Part shown: piece by piece, positions 1-11,000 of the stretch
Position numbering within the stretch: position 1 is the stretch's first letter
Layout of the letters: each line of letters starts with the position of its first letter
Source of the DNA: an uncultured Chitinophaga sp.
GTDB lineage: Bacteria > Bacteroidota > Bacteroidia > Cytophagales > Cyclobacteriaceae
Length of the DNA stretch: 64,000 nucleotides
Assembly: GCA_902168205.1 (NCBI GenBank)
Contig: CABHOK010000006.1
Coordinates: forward strand, 186,001-250,000
Direction of reading: 5' to 3'
The notes under the pieces: model-generated
What the model was told of the DNA's origin: nothing
What the model saw: the letters and a program-made list of their open reading frames with translations, nothing else
Databases searched by the model: none
Made by a program: the position numbers and the translations under genes

Positions 1-3000
1 GGACCTACTGCTACGCTTAGCGGAACATCAACGGCTACCCTTTCCGCCAGCAACCTGTTGGAAGGTGTATATATATTCAGGCTTACAGTAACGGATAACA
101 AATCAGCTACTGCGAGTGATGAGGTGCGTGTAACAGTAACATCTGTAAATCAGAACCCGATTGTAAATGCCGGTACTGATAAAACACTCGTACTCCCGAC
201 AAACTTTACGTCATTCACTGCTTCAGCCTCCGATACCGATGGTACGATATCAACCTATGCGTGGACGCAGCAGTCAGGTCCATCGGTAGCAACCATGACC
301 GGTACAGCTTCTGCTACTGTAGATATATCGGGCCTGATCATTGGTACCTATATATTTCGTATCACCGTTACCGATAATGATGGCGGACAATCTTTTGATG
401 AAGCCCGTGTCATTGTACAAGCCGCTACCAATGTTAACCCGGTAGCGAATGCAGGAAGTAACGTAACTATATTCTTGCCTACCAACACCGTTGTGTTACC
501 GGGTTCGGGAACAGACGCTGATGGAACGATTCAATCTTATGCCTGGACAAGAATATCCGGGGGTGCAGCAACACTCACCAATCAAAATACAGCTATACTT
601 ACTGCGTCCGGTCTCGCTGCAGGAACCTATGTGTTCCGCTTAACCGTGACCGATGATGACGGTGCTACCGGTATAGATGATGTTACTGTAACGGTAAATC
701 CGGCAACCACCAACCAGCTGCCTATAGCCGATGCTGGTCCGAACATTACCCTTTCGCTCCCGGTAAACAGTACCAACCTGATTGGCGCGGGTACTGATCC
801 GGATGGAACCATCACCAACTACGCCTGGATAAAAGTAAGCGGCCCCTCAGCCTTTATGATCAATGCCAATTCTCCGGTGCTTTCATTGACTGACCTGGTA
901 GAAGGTGTATATATATTCCGGTTAACCGTAACCGATGATGATGGCGCTACTGCAACCGACAACTGCCAGGTGATTGTGCTTCCTTCCAGCGTGAACCAAA
1001 CGCCAACAGTATCAGCAGGTAATAACATAACTGTTACGCTGCCCACCAACTCCGTAACCATTACCGCTTTTGCCAGTGATGCAGACGGAAGCATTGCCTC
1101 CTATAGCTGGGCCAAGCAGGTAGGACCTACCGCTACTGTAAGTGGAGAAACAACGGCCAGCCTGCTGGTAACAAGTCTCGAGGAAGGTACCTATACATTC
1201 CGCGTTACGGTAGCAGACAACGCAGGGGCTACTGCTTTTGATGAAGTCAATATCATCGTACTGCCAGCCGGTTCGAACCAGCCTCCCCTGGTGAATGCAG
1301 GCGTAGACCGGACCTTGTTCTTACCCAACAACGCGATTAACCTTACCGGAACAGCTAGCGATAATGACGGATCCATAACCTCCTATCAATGGACCAAAAT
1401 TCAGGGACCGACTGTAACGATGGGCAACACCACTGCGGCTACCATTACATTAACCGACCTGATTGCCGGACAATATACTTTCAGACTTACGGCTACGGAC
1501 GATGATGGTGCAACCGCATTTGACGAAGTGAACGTTACAGTCTTCCCGGGCACGATCAACCAACCTCCGATCGCCAATGCCGGAAGCAACCAATCCATCG
1601 TATTGCCGAACTCCACTGTTACCATCAGCGGTTCCGGTTTTGACCCCGATGGATCGATCGTATCCTATACCTGGACACAGGTTTTAGGCGCTTCGTCCGT
1701 GCTTGAAAATATTAACTCGCCTACACTTATTGTGAATAACTTGCTGGAAGGCGTATATCGCTATCAACTAACGGTAGAGGATGATGACGGTGCCAGCGGC
1801 TCTGACTTCGTAGATATTACCGTAGTTCCGGAAGGAACCAACGTACCGCCTATAGCAAATGCAGGCTTCGACCAAGTGATTTACCTACCGCAGTCAACAA
1901 CCGAGTTGCAAGGCAATGGTCTCGATACAGACGGCACAATTCAAACTTACTTATGGGAGAAGAAGTCCGGAGGAACTGTTACCCTCAGTGGTCAGGCTAC
2001 CTCCAAACTTTCGCTTTCAGCATTGGCCGTTGGATCATACCAGTTTACACTGACCGTTAAAGACAATGGCGGACTTACCAATACGGACGAAGTAAATGTA
2101 TCTGTATTGCCAGGCTCTATTAACAAGAACCCGATCGTGAGTGCGGGCAATGATATCTTCAGACGTGTTCCCGTTTCCTCGGTTGTAATTACAGCCACTG
2201 CTTCTGATGCAGACGGTTCTATAGCCTCTTACAACTGGACCAAGATCAGTGGGCCTGCTGTTTCATTGGGGTCGGTATCACTTCCGGTTCTTACCGTATC
2301 AAATCCTCCGGAAGGCACCTATGTATTTCGCATTACAGTAACCGACAACGGAGGGGCTACTGCTTCTGATGAAGTAACCGTAGTGATTGCTCCTGCAGGC
2401 GTGAACCAGCCACCGGTTGTAACTACGGGTAACGCGATCATTGTATTCCAACCCTCGACCACCACAACCGTAAATGGATCTGCATTTGATCTGGATGGTG
2501 CTATAGCATCGCTCGCGTGGACACAGCAAGATGGTCCTTCAACAGCAACGCTAACCGGTGCCGGTAGTACGACACTAAATGTGGCCGGTCTGGAATTAGG
2601 CTCCTATACATTCCGCCTCACTGCGATTGATAATGAAAACGCTTCGGCATTTGCAGAGATTGTAATTGATGTACGTGCCGAGAACCTGCCGCCCACAGCA
2701 TTTGCCGGTAATGATACCACACTATACTTACCCGATAACTTCCTGGCCTTGGATGGAATAGGAACCGATACAGATGGTACCATTATGTCATTTACCTGGG
2801 AACAGCTCAGCGGCCCGCCTGCCAATGTATACCTGGATAACAACCCGATCATTTCCATTACAGACCTGATTGAAGGAGTATATACCCTGAAGCTCACCGT
2901 AATCGACAATGCCGGTGCTGCCGCTTCGGATGAAGTGACCATCACCGTACTTGAAGATCCTACGGATCCGATCGGAGCAGCAAAACTCTTTTCACCTAAC

Positions 3001-3228
3001 GGAGACCTGACCAATGACACGTGGGTGGTAAAGAATATAACCATGATCGAAAGCTGCCCGATAAAAATATTCAACCGTCTCGGGAAGAAAGTTTTTGAAG
3101 CTGATGCCTATGAAAATAACTGGGACGCAGTGTTGAATGGAAGACCTTTGGAAGAAGGTGATTACTACTACGTGATTCAATGCGGCAGTAGCAAAAAGTA
3201 CTCTGGAGCGATCCGATTAATCCGTTGA
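1..3228 (+). CDS. PKD-repeat surface adhesin with gliding-motility (CHU_C, T9SS type B) C-terminal domain, 5' truncated by window
   Basis: The reading frame is open from base 1, so this is the C-terminal ~1075 residues of a larger protein. It holds a partial repeat followed by ten PKD/Ig-like repeats of about 94 residues, each opening with an N-x-x-P-x-x-x-A/T-G motif, with SDxDGxI and YxFxLTVTDN strands later. The last ~80 residues (from about base 2986) start LFSPNGDLTND and match the gliding-motility-associated C-terminal domain that targets proteins through T9SS and attaches them to the surface. The next gene, 12 bases downstream, is a PorP/SprF protein, the same arrangement as sprB-sprF. 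Role inferred: SprB-like cell-surface adhesin for gliding or attachment. The true start lies outside the window. Confidence 0.9.
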   Translation, partial: GPTATLSGTSTATLSASNLLEGVYIFRLTVTDNKSATASDEVRVTVTSVNQNPIVNAGTDKTLVLPTNFTSFTASASDTDGTISTYAWTQQSGPSVATMTGTASATVDISGLIIGTYIFRITVTDNDGGQSFDEARVIVQAATNVNPVANAGSNVTIFLPTNTVVLPGSGTDADGTIQSYAWTRISGGAATLTNQNTAILTASGLAAGTYVFRLTVTDDDGATGIDDVTVTVNPATTNQLPIADAGPNITLSLPVNSTNLIGAGTDPDGTITNYAWIKVSGPSAFMINANSPVLSLTDLVEGVYIFRLTVTDDDGATATDNCQVIVLPSSVNQTPTVSAGNNITVTLPTNSVTITAFASDADGSIASYSWAKQVGPTATVSGETTASLLVTSLEEGTYTFRVTVADNAGATAFDEVNIIVLPAGSNQPPLVNAGVDRTLFLPNNAINLTGTASDNDGSITSYQWTKIQGPTVTMGNTTAATITLTDLIAGQYTFRLTATDDDGATAFDEVNVTVFPGTINQPPIANAGSNQSIVLPNSTVTISGSGFDPDGSIVSYTWTQVLGASSVLENINSPTLIVNNLLEGVYRYQLTVEDDDGASGSDFVDITVVPEGTNVPPIANAGFDQVIYLPQSTTELQGNGLDTDGTIQTYLWEKKSGGTVTLSGQATSKLSLSALAVGSYQFTLTVKDNGGLTNTDEVNVSVLPGSINKNPIVSAGNDIFRRVPVSSVVITATASDADGSIASYNWTKISGPAVSLGSVSLPVLTVSNPPEGTYVFRITVTDNGGATASDEVTVVIAPAGVNQPPVVTTGNAIIVFQPSTTTTVNGSAFDLDGAIASLAWTQQDGPSTATLTGAGSTTLNVAGLELGSYTFRLTAIDNENASAFAEIVIDVRAENLPPTAFAGNDTTLYLPDNFLALDGIGTDTDGTIMSFTWEQLSGPPANVYLDNNPIISITDLIEGVYTLKLTVIDNAGAAASDEVTITVLEDPTDPIGAAKLFSPNGDLTNDTWVVKNITMIESCPIKIFNRLGKKVFEADAYENNWDAVLNGRPLEEGDYYYVIQCGSSKKYSGAIRLIR
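148..2940 (+). repeat. Ten tandem PKD-type repeats, about 282 bp each
   Basis: Repeats are recognisable at protein level by recurring openings such as NQNPIVNAG, NVNPVANAG, NQPPIANAG and NLPPTAFAG. They are diverged at DNA level, so this is an old array of beta-sandwich domains rather than a recent expansion. A further partial copy precedes it at the window edge. Confidence 0.85.
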
Positions 3229-3240
3229 CCCCTCTCTAGC

Positions 3241-4713
3241 ATGAAAAGACCTTTACCTATACTTACTACCCTGTTCCTTCTACTGCTGCTGATAAGTCAA
3301 ACTGCTTTTGGACAGAACCCACCGGTGTTCAGTCAGTTTTTTGCCAACCCATATCAGTTCAATCCTTCGTATGCTGCGCACCGCGGGTATGCAGAAGCTA
3401 ATTTATTTTACCGTAGGCAATGGCTTGATATAAACAATACCCCTACCGTTGGCGCACTGAATATACAGGCTCCGGTTGGAAAGAATGTTTCACTTGGGCT
3501 CACAGCATATTCCGACAAGACTATATTACTCAACTCCACATCGGTGCTGGCTACCTTTGGATATCGCATACGCTTTACGCAGAATCACAACCTTAATTTT
3601 GGTATATCGGCAGGTGCCGGCTTTAACTCGTTTGACTTCTCTGCGCTTGAGGATACAAGTGATCCTGCCCTCGCGGGTATAACGCAGAACAATACCTTTA
3701 TCAACGGGCAGTTCGGGTTCAACTACCAATTCAAAAATTTCAACATCGGTTTTGCTTTACCCAAACTCTTCGACTCCAGACCCAACAGCACAAAAGAATT
3801 CGAAGATGTGAAGTTCAGTAAATTTGACAACCGCTTCGGATCAGTGTCTTATACTTTTGATCTCGGCAGTGTAAAAGTTTCTCCGTATGTGATCTATAGA
3901 TCACTGGATCGCTCCCAGGATCAGTGGGAAGGTTTACTGCACATATCGATCAAAGATGTTATCTGGGTGGGTGGTTCCTACCGCGATGGCTATGGTGTTA
4001 CCGGATTTATTGGACTGAACATAAAGAGTCTGCTGCGTATCGGCTATGCGTATGAGAGACCTACAGGAGATATATCCAGCGTAGCCGGCAACACGCATGA
4101 GATATACCTAGGTGCGCGACTAGGCCACCGTAACCGCGAAGACGAGATATTCGCGCAGAAGGAACACGATGACTCGTTGAAAGCAGTAGCAAAAGCAAAC
4201 AAACTGAAGGCCGATACTACCACCAATAAAAAGATATATACCGAAGCTCAGGAAAACAAACAAGAGCCGCTAGTAGCCAAGCAAGAGCAGCAGACACCAC
4301 CAGCGGTGCAAAACGCGCCTCCGGCCAATACTACAAATACAACTCCGGAGAAGACGAATACTACTACCACTCCTACAGAGAAGACAACGCCTGCGCGAAC
4401 CGAAGTAACCCCGGTTGAGAAACAACCAGAACAACACGTTAACCAGGAAGAAGAAAAGATCGCGGAAGAACACGCCCCCGGCCACTACCTTGTGCTTGGT
4501 GTATACCAACATCCGGAAAATGCACGCAAGCAGTTAAGTACACTTCGTACAAAAGGGCTGACACCATCTATACTTTACCAGGCCGAGAAAAATTACTACT
4601 ATGTATATATCTATTATTCGCTGAACCGCCAGGAAGTGATTGACGAATGGAGAAGGATCCGGCAGCAAAACCAGTATTTCGGGGCCTGGATCTACACAGC
4701 CATAAGTAAATAA
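3241..4713 (+). CDS. PorP/SprF family outer-membrane protein with C-terminal SPOR-like domain
   Basis: Signal peptide at residues 1-24 (MKRPLPILTTLFLLLLLISQ, cleaved near AFGQ). Residues ~25-300 match the PorP/SprF family: the PVFSQFFANPYQFNPSYA start, then alternating barrel strands ending in GYAYERPTG and a histidine-containing HEIYLGARLGH. Family members are outer-membrane partners of T9SS adhesins. Residues ~310-410 are a Pro/Thr/Lys/Glu-rich linker. Residues ~413-490 (GHYLVLGVYQHPENARKQL onward) look like a SPOR fold, which in other proteins binds denuded peptidoglycan glycan. The gene lies 12 bp after the adhesin and is probably cotranscribed. The fusion is unusual, since typical PorP/SprF proteins end after the barrel (~300-340 residues). 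The SPOR assignment is by pattern only. Confidence 0.85.
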   Translation: MKRPLPILTTLFLLLLLISQTAFGQNPPVFSQFFANPYQFNPSYAAHRGYAEANLFYRRQWLDINNTPTVGALNIQAPVGKNVSLGLTAYSDKTILLNSTSVLATFGYRIRFTQNHNLNFGISAGAGFNSFDFSALEDTSDPALAGITQNNTFINGQFGFNYQFKNFNIGFALPKLFDSRPNSTKEFEDVKFSKFDNRFGSVSYTFDLGSVKVSPYVIYRSLDRSQDQWEGLLHISIKDVIWVGGSYRDGYGVTGFIGLNIKSLLRIGYAYERPTGDISSVAGNTHEIYLGARLGHRNREDEIFAQKEHDDSLKAVAKANKLKADTTTNKKIYTEAQENKQEPLVAKQEQQTPPAVQNAPPANTTNTTPEKTNTTTTPTEKTTPARTEVTPVEKQPEQHVNQEEEKIAEEHAPGHYLVLGVYQHPENARKQLSTLRTKGLTPSILYQAEKNYYYVYIYYSLNRQEVIDEWRRIRQQNQYFGAWIYTAISK

Positions 4714-4745
4714 TGAGTAAGTAATTCTACATTTCATACCACTAA

Positions 4746-4783
4746 AATGGGTTTCGTTAAGGCACACGGAACCCATTTTTTTT
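4746..4783 (+). terminator. Rho-independent terminator after the adhesin/PorP operon
   Basis: AATGGGTTTCGT (4746-4757) pairs with ACGGAACCCATT (4766-4777) with one G-T pair across an 8-base loop, followed by seven T. It sits 33 bp after the PorP-SPOR stop. Confidence 0.85.
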
Positions 4784-5176
4784 ATAATTATTCGATTTTG
4801 TCATAAAAAGGCACATACGATATGTTTTTGGACATCCGAAAAGATTTATTAAAAAATCCGGTAAAAACACTTACTAATTAGTTTTTTTCGGTATACATTT
4901 ATATACGAAAACGTCACCGCGTTTTCAACTGTCTATAAAAGGTAACAAAATATTACATCTATGGTTGGGCTTTTATCTGGATCCATATTTATGGATTTTC
5001 CATTATGTCTGCCTATTCGTGAACCTGTACTCACAGGCTTCTTTAATTTCAATATTGAGTTATCCATTTGCCGCACATTCGTGGCATCAGTAAGCACATC
5101 ACACAATCCCGAGACTATTTCAAACCTTAAATACCATTATTTGAAACATTTCTAAAACCAAAAAACAAATCCTCCA
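4784..5176 (+). other. Intergenic leader region with possible promoter and several short inverted repeats
   Basis: No convincing gene. A possible promoter is TTTTG at 4796-4800, a 20-base spacer, then TATGTTTT at 4821-4828, close to but not exactly TAnnTTTG. If real it leaves a ~340 bp leader ahead of the esterase gene. The stretch 4873-4926 is dense in dyads: ACTAATTAGT (4873-4882), GTATA/TATAC (4891-4906) and GAAAACG/CGTTTTC (4907-4926). CCTGT/ACAGG follows near 5025. A 64-codon frame at 4961-5155 has no recognisable family or secretion features and is probably not a gene. Confidence 0.4.
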
Positions 5177-7852
5177 ATGTCTATGTCTAAATGGCTTCTC
5201 TGTGGTGTGCTCAGCATGTGCTGTGTAACCACGCTCCTCGCCCAAACCCTATTATATGATAGCGGTTATTCTCTGCGAAACAATCAACTGTCTCACTACT
5301 ATAAAATGGTGAGTTGGGACGATAGTCAGTTCAAAGAATTCAACTATCGTGCTGTGAATAGTTCGAACGCTGTGACTGAATTCATGAACTGGCGTGCTAT
5401 ATTTCCTCCTGGATATCAAAAGAACGGTCCTACCAAATATCCGATGATTGTGATGCTTCACGGAGCAGGAGAATCCGGAAGATCATGGCAAGGACACTAC
5501 ACTTACGCTGTTAGTGACGTACGCTTCGACAACAATGGTCACAACCTTCTTCACGGTGGACAAGAACACCGCGATGCTGTTAACAGAACAGCCTCAAACC
5601 CGAGAGCTTTTCCAGGTATCGTAATTTTCCCGCAGGTGCATCACAGTGGTGCATGGGAAAACGGCTGGAACAGCGGGGCACTCACTCAGAATGAAAACAT
5701 GGCGATCCGCGTGATCGAATACATGGTAAGTCAATACAATGCCGATATAAACCGCATTTATGTTCACGGTCTTTCCAACGGTGCAAAAGGTACCTGGGAC
5801 TTCGTATCGAAGCGTCCTGACCTCTTTGCTGCCATGGCCCCTATGTCAGGTGTTGGTAGCAACCCGGATGCAATGACTACAACCTTGGTAACAACACCGC
5901 TGTGGTTGTTCCAGGGAGGTAACGACACCAACCCGAACCCAACATCTGCGCAAAGTATTATAAACCTGCTGATCTCTAAAGGAGGCAAGCCTCGCTATAC
6001 GCTATATCCTAATACCGGCCACGGAACCTGGTATGCTGCATATGCTGAACCGGACTTCTTCTCTTGGTTGCTCGCGCAGGATAAAAGAAAGATATATGTG
6101 TTTGGTGACGAACCCGTATTCTGTCTCGGTGAAACCGTAAGACTTGGATTTTCCGCAGGCTTCCTGCAATATCAGTGGACCCTAAACGGTGCTGATATAC
6201 CCGGTGCCACTACTCGGTATTTTGATGCCGGACAGGTTGGTACCTATACTGTGAAATTCAGGAGAAGCAATAATCAATGGTACGAATCCTTCGCGATTAA
6301 CGTAACATCAAAACCAGCTTCAACTTTCTCACCTGCTTTAACCAACACAGGCTCCAAAGTACTTCCGATCGATATCAGTTCGAACAACGTAGTTGACCTG
6401 GTTGCTCCTACTGGCTATAGCGAATACTACTGGTTTAAAAACGGGTCACAAGTTGCCACGTCAACTTCCAACGTTCGTAATATCTCTACAGGTGCTGGTG
6501 TATCTGGCACGGCAGGTTCCTATACAGTACGAGTGAAAGAACCTTCAGGCTGCGCAAGCTTGCAGTCTAACGCAATAGCAATGGTATATACTTCACCGCA
6601 CGTAGGCCCTACACCTCCTACGCAAGCTGTACCTACAGTATTGTCTTCTACACAAACAAGTTTGTCATGGACAGATTCTCCTACAGAAGAGTACTATGAA
6701 ATCTGGAGAAACAGACGTGCCGCCAACGGCTACTCATCTGAACCTTATAAAGTGGTAGGCATTGTAGGACAAAATACATTGGCTTATGTAGATGCTGGTT
6801 TGAGACCCAATGCACAATACTTCTATCGCGTGAGAGCGATTGGTAACAACGATGGTCGTTTTTCAAATGAAAGATTGATCACAACACAGGCTGATAATAT
6901 AGCGCCATCAGCTCCTACCGATCTTGCCATCAGCAACTCCGTTGGTACACAAGCTACACTTTCGTGGACAGCTTCTACTGACAACGACCAGGTAGTTAGC
7001 TACCAGGTGTTCCTGAACTCAGCGCAGGTAGGTACATCGGCATCAACTTCTTTTGTATTGACCAGCCTGACACCAGGTGCTACTTATACCGCAGAAGTAA
7101 AAGCAGTAGATGCCGGCAACAATGTATCAGCAGCAGGCTCCGTTGAATTCACTACACCGGAAGCCGGCCTTGCCTATACCTATTGGGAATCTGAAAGCTC
7201 ATTATCAAGCTTAGCTGCATTTAACTTTGGCGAAACGCCAGCCAAAACTGGTATCGTAAGTAACTTTGATATAAGCGTACGAAATCAGAATGACTTATTT
7301 GTATTCTCATTCGATGGCTATATCCAGATCGACCAAGTAGGTTCTTATACCTTCTATACATCTTCGGATGATGGTAGCCGACTCTATATCAACGGTACCA
7401 TGGTAGTTGATAACGATGGTTTGCACGGAACAGTGGAACGCAGCGGTAACTACAACTTTGCTACAACTGGTCGTCATGCCATAAAAGTTACTTTCTTCGA
7501 AAACGGAGGTGGCGAAGTACTTACAGTACAGTATGACCCTGTAGGAAGCGCACCGAAGCAAACTATACCAAACAATAAATTATTCCTGGGTAATGGCGGT
7601 AGCGGTGCTCGCGTAGCCAGCGAAGGAAGTATATCGCTATATCCGAACCCGGTTTCCAGTACCCTATCCGTTGATCTCACAAACTTCTCGGCACAAACAA
7701 TCACCATCTACGATCAGATCGGTAACCCGATCAAGAAGGTTCATGTTAACGGATCGCAAGACATCCGGAACATCGAAGTTTCTGATCTGAAAGACGGTGC
7801 CTATATCCTGGGAGTTGACTCGAAGAGAATAAGATTTATAAAGAAAAATTGA
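5177..7852 (+). CDS. Secreted esterase-like alpha/beta hydrolase with Ig-like, FN3, PA14 and T9SS type A sorting domains
   Basis: Signal peptide at residues 1-23 (cleaved after LLAQ). Residues ~25-310 form an alpha/beta hydrolase of the PHB-depolymerase/feruloyl-esterase type: oxyanion stretch MLHGAGESGRSW, nucleophile elbow HGLSNG (Ser200), acid GGND (Asp250) and base GHGTW (His282). Next comes a glycan-binding-style Ig-like segment (~310-470), FN3 domains at ~475-570 and ~574-665, and a PA14 domain at ~664-805 with the SDDGSRLYING calcium/sugar-binding loop. The T9SS sorting tail (~817-891) starts SLYPNPVSS and ends RFIKKN. Inferred role: exported polysaccharide or ester hydrolase; the substrate is not determinable. 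A terminator follows. A shorter start at 5183 (second ATG) is equally possible. The next gene is a longer paralogue. Confidence 0.88.
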   Translation: MSMSKWLLCGVLSMCCVTTLLAQTLLYDSGYSLRNNQLSHYYKMVSWDDSQFKEFNYRAVNSSNAVTEFMNWRAIFPPGYQKNGPTKYPMIVMLHGAGESGRSWQGHYTYAVSDVRFDNNGHNLLHGGQEHRDAVNRTASNPRAFPGIVIFPQVHHSGAWENGWNSGALTQNENMAIRVIEYMVSQYNADINRIYVHGLSNGAKGTWDFVSKRPDLFAAMAPMSGVGSNPDAMTTTLVTTPLWLFQGGNDTNPNPTSAQSIINLLISKGGKPRYTLYPNTGHGTWYAAYAEPDFFSWLLAQDKRKIYVFGDEPVFCLGETVRLGFSAGFLQYQWTLNGADIPGATTRYFDAGQVGTYTVKFRRSNNQWYESFAINVTSKPASTFSPALTNTGSKVLPIDISSNNVVDLVAPTGYSEYYWFKNGSQVATSTSNVRNISTGAGVSGTAGSYTVRVKEPSGCASLQSNAIAMVYTSPHVGPTPPTQAVPTVLSSTQTSLSWTDSPTEEYYEIWRNRRAANGYSSEPYKVVGIVGQNTLAYVDAGLRPNAQYFYRVRAIGNNDGRFSNERLITTQADNIAPSAPTDLAISNSVGTQATLSWTASTDNDQVVSYQVFLNSAQVGTSASTSFVLTSLTPGATYTAEVKAVDAGNNVSAAGSVEFTTPEAGLAYTYWESESSLSSLAAFNFGETPAKTGIVSNFDISVRNQNDLFVFSFDGYIQIDQVGSYTFYTSSDDGSRLYINGTMVVDNDGLHGTVERSGNYNFATTGRHAIKVTFFENGGGEVLTVQYDPVGSAPKQTIPNNKLFLGNGGSGARVASEGSISLYPNPVSSTLSVDLTNFSAQTITIYDQIGNPIKKVHVNGSQDIRNIEVSDLKDGAYILGVDSKRIRFIKKN

Positions 7853-7877
7853 TTTTTCATCCCGTCTATTTTAAAGA

Positions 7878-7906
7878 AACGCTGCCCTCACACGGCAGCG
7901 TTTTTT
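7878..7906 (+). terminator. Rho-independent terminator
   Basis: AACGCTGCC (7878-7886) pairs perfectly with GGCAGCGTT (7894-7902) across CTCACAC, within a T run (7901-7906). It separates the twin esterase genes, so they are probably transcribed separately. Confidence 0.9.
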
Positions 7907-8017
7907 ATTTCACACGTTTGATTAATCTAAAAATCAAGTATATAGATAAATACACGAAAGCACGAACAGTTTAAAAAAATAAAAAGTTACTTTTTTATTA
8001 CATCAGTTATATATCGT

Positions 8018-8025
8018 TACTTTTG
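8018..8025 (+). promoter_or_regulatory. Bacteroidota -7 promoter element
   Basis: TACTTTTG matches TAnnTTTG exactly and ends 18 bases before the ATG at 8044. The -33 region is a T-rich run (7991-7996) rather than a clear TTTG. Confidence 0.6.
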
Positions 8026-8043
8026 TAGGTCTATAACTGTTTA

Positions 8044-11000
8044 ATGGCTTTATTCTCTATGTCCTTACCTAAGTCTCTTGCGGTGGCAATGGTGTATGTT
8101 ATTGCCGCGCTCTCCACTCCTGTTTTTGCTCAATCGGTTATCCACTATGATAGTGGGTATACACTTCGAAACAATCAGCTCAGTCACTATTACAAGATGG
8201 CAAGTTTTACAAACGAAGCTCGGTTTCGTGAGTATACTTACTGGAAAAGTAATGGCGCTGTCGTTGAAGAGTTTTTGAATTTCAGAGTAATGTTCCCGAA
8301 TGGGTATAACAAGAAGGATACACTTACCAAGTATCCCTTGATACTCATGCTGCATGGTGCCGGTGAATCCGGTCGTTCATGGGCAGGTCGCTATGACTAT
8401 ACTCCTGATGACCCGCAGTATGATAATAACAGTACTAACACTGCACATGCTGGTCCCTCGCACGCTGCCGCTATTGTAAAATCAGCCAGCGATCCGAAGT
8501 CATTCCCCGGTATTGTCATCATGCCACAAGTGAGTCACAGTGGTAGCTGGCAAAACGGTTGGGAAGATGGTAACCTGGCGGACAACATGCGCATGACCAT
8601 CGGCATTGTAGAGTATTTCATCAAGACCTATAATGTTGACCAGGATCGTGTTATTGTACACGGACTTTCCAACGGAGGAAAAGGTTCGTGGGATGCTGCT
8701 GCAAAACGACCTGATCTCTTCGCGGCAATGTTGCCAATGTCTGGTGTAGGAACCAATAATGAAGCAATGTCAGATATACTGGTAACCATGCCTATATGGT
8801 TGTTCCAGGGTGGTACCGATACCAACCCGAGACCACAGGCTGCACAGGATATCATCGACCTGTTGAAAAGCAAAGGCGCTGCTCCGATCTATACTTTGTA
8901 CCCGACATTAGGGCACGGTACATGGACAACAGCATACGCAGAGAACGACTTCTTCCCGTGGATAAAAGCACAGAACAAAAAGAATATATATGTATTTGGT
9001 GGCGCGACTGAACTTTGTGAGAACGGCTCCATCAAGCTCGGTTTCTCCGATGGTTTCCTCGCCTATCAATGGACATACAACGGAGTGGATATCCCCGCTG
9101 CCACTACACGTTTCTATACCTTGAATCAAACCGGTATATATACCGTCAAATTCCAGAGACGTAATGGTAAATGGGCAGAGTCTTATCCGGTTAACATAAC
9201 TCCTAAATCTGCATCAACCTTCTCTCCTACGCTCGCCAACACAGGTACACGCGTTCTTCCGATCGATTTCAACGGAGCCAAGAATGATACCCTGAAACTT
9301 ACCGCACAGGAAGGATTCTCGACATACTACTGGTTTAAAGATGGAACTCCATTTGATACCACTACTACAAGAACTAAAATCGCATACTTTCTGAATGCTT
9401 CCGGTACAGCTGGTACAACGGCAGAGGCTGGCAGCTACGCTGTAAAAGTACGCGAGAGCTCAGGCTGTTTAAGTTTACTCTCTGCGCCTGTAACCGTAAG
9501 CTATATTAACCCGCACGTTATACCAACGGCTCCTACCGTTGCAACCAACGGCATTACATCTGTATCGGAAACAGAAGTAAAAATCTCCTGGACAGATAAC
9601 TCCACAAACGAGGAATACTTCGAGATCTGGAGAAACCGTAACAACGCGAACGGCTATACCAGCGAACCCTACAAAATGGTAGCGATCGTTCCTGCCAATT
9701 CAACTTCGTATAATGATAAAGGTTTACGTCCGATGGCACGTTACTTCTACCGTGTACGTGCTGTAGGATCAGGCGATGGAAGATTTGCAACCGAGAGATC
9801 AATCACTTTACCAAACGATCTTATCAAGCCAAGTGTACCGGGCAATGTAACCATTACGAACATTACCGATACACAGATCTCTATATCGTGGGATGCATCA
9901 ACCGATAACGACCGCGTTGCTAAATATGAAGTATATGAAGGCTCTAACCTCGTAAACGGAAATGTTACCACCACGAGCTATACCTTTACAAACCTGGCTG
10001 CCAATACTACATACTTCTTAAACGTACGTGCTGTAGATTCACGTGGTAACTTCTCCGACTTCCCGGGTGAAGCTCTTCAGGGAACAACTTTGTCGCCACA
10101 GAATGGTTTGAACTATTCTTACTACGAACCACTCACCGTACCGACTACATTTACACTGGCCAGTTACTTTGCATCAACACAAACACCGGTTAAACAAGGT
10201 ACTGTAAGCAACGTTGATATAACCGTGCGAAACCGAAACATCAAATTTGTTTTTGTATACGAAGGCTATATCCAGATCGATCAGACCGGTAACTATATAT
10301 TCTATACACGTTCTGATGACGGTAGCCGCCTGTATCTGGATGGTGTTCTCCAGGTGGATAACGATGGCCTGAAGTCTGCTCCGACTGAGAAGAGCAAAAC
10401 TGTAAGCATTACTACTACCGGTAAACATGCTATACGCATCGAGTACTTCTATGCCAATAGTTTGGCACAGACCATGACGGTACAGTACGACCCTCCGGGA
10501 TCAGGTACAGGTTTAGGAAAACAAACTATACCAAACTCGAAGCTCTTCCGCACCAGCGCTACACCTGTAACATACTACTCGAAAGCTACGGGTAATTTAC
10601 AGGATCTGAGTACATGGGGAACCAACACCAACGGTACGGGTACTGCTCCGGCAAACTTTACTACCGGTTATCAAACCTATAACATACAGAACCGTTCAGG
10701 CGTTGTGCCACTGAGTGCAGCATGGGCCGTAACGGGAACAGGCTCAAAAATTATCGTGGGTACTGGTTTAACATTAGATGTAAACGCTGCGCTCACCGGT
10801 AAACTGGAAGCAAAAGATAATGCAACCATCAATCTGAACAACACTACGATTCCGTCCTTCGGAGTATTGGCAACTACATCTACTGTAAACTTCAATGTTG
10901 ACGGTGTAGTGCCCGTAGCTTCGTATGGTAACCTGAATCTCAACACACCGCTTTCAACCAAGTCACTTCCGTTGAGCTCAATCGAAGTGAAAGGAAATCT

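Noticed and set aside
148-2940. CRISPR-like or satellite DNA in the repeat arrays
   Set aside because: Periods of ~282 and ~315 bp are codon-multiple, conserved at protein level and diverged at DNA level; there are no short direct repeats with spacers.
4961-5155. 64-codon frame between the PorP-SPOR and esterase genes
   Set aside because: No homology-like pattern, no promoter or coupling, and AT-rich mixed composition; treated as leader DNA.
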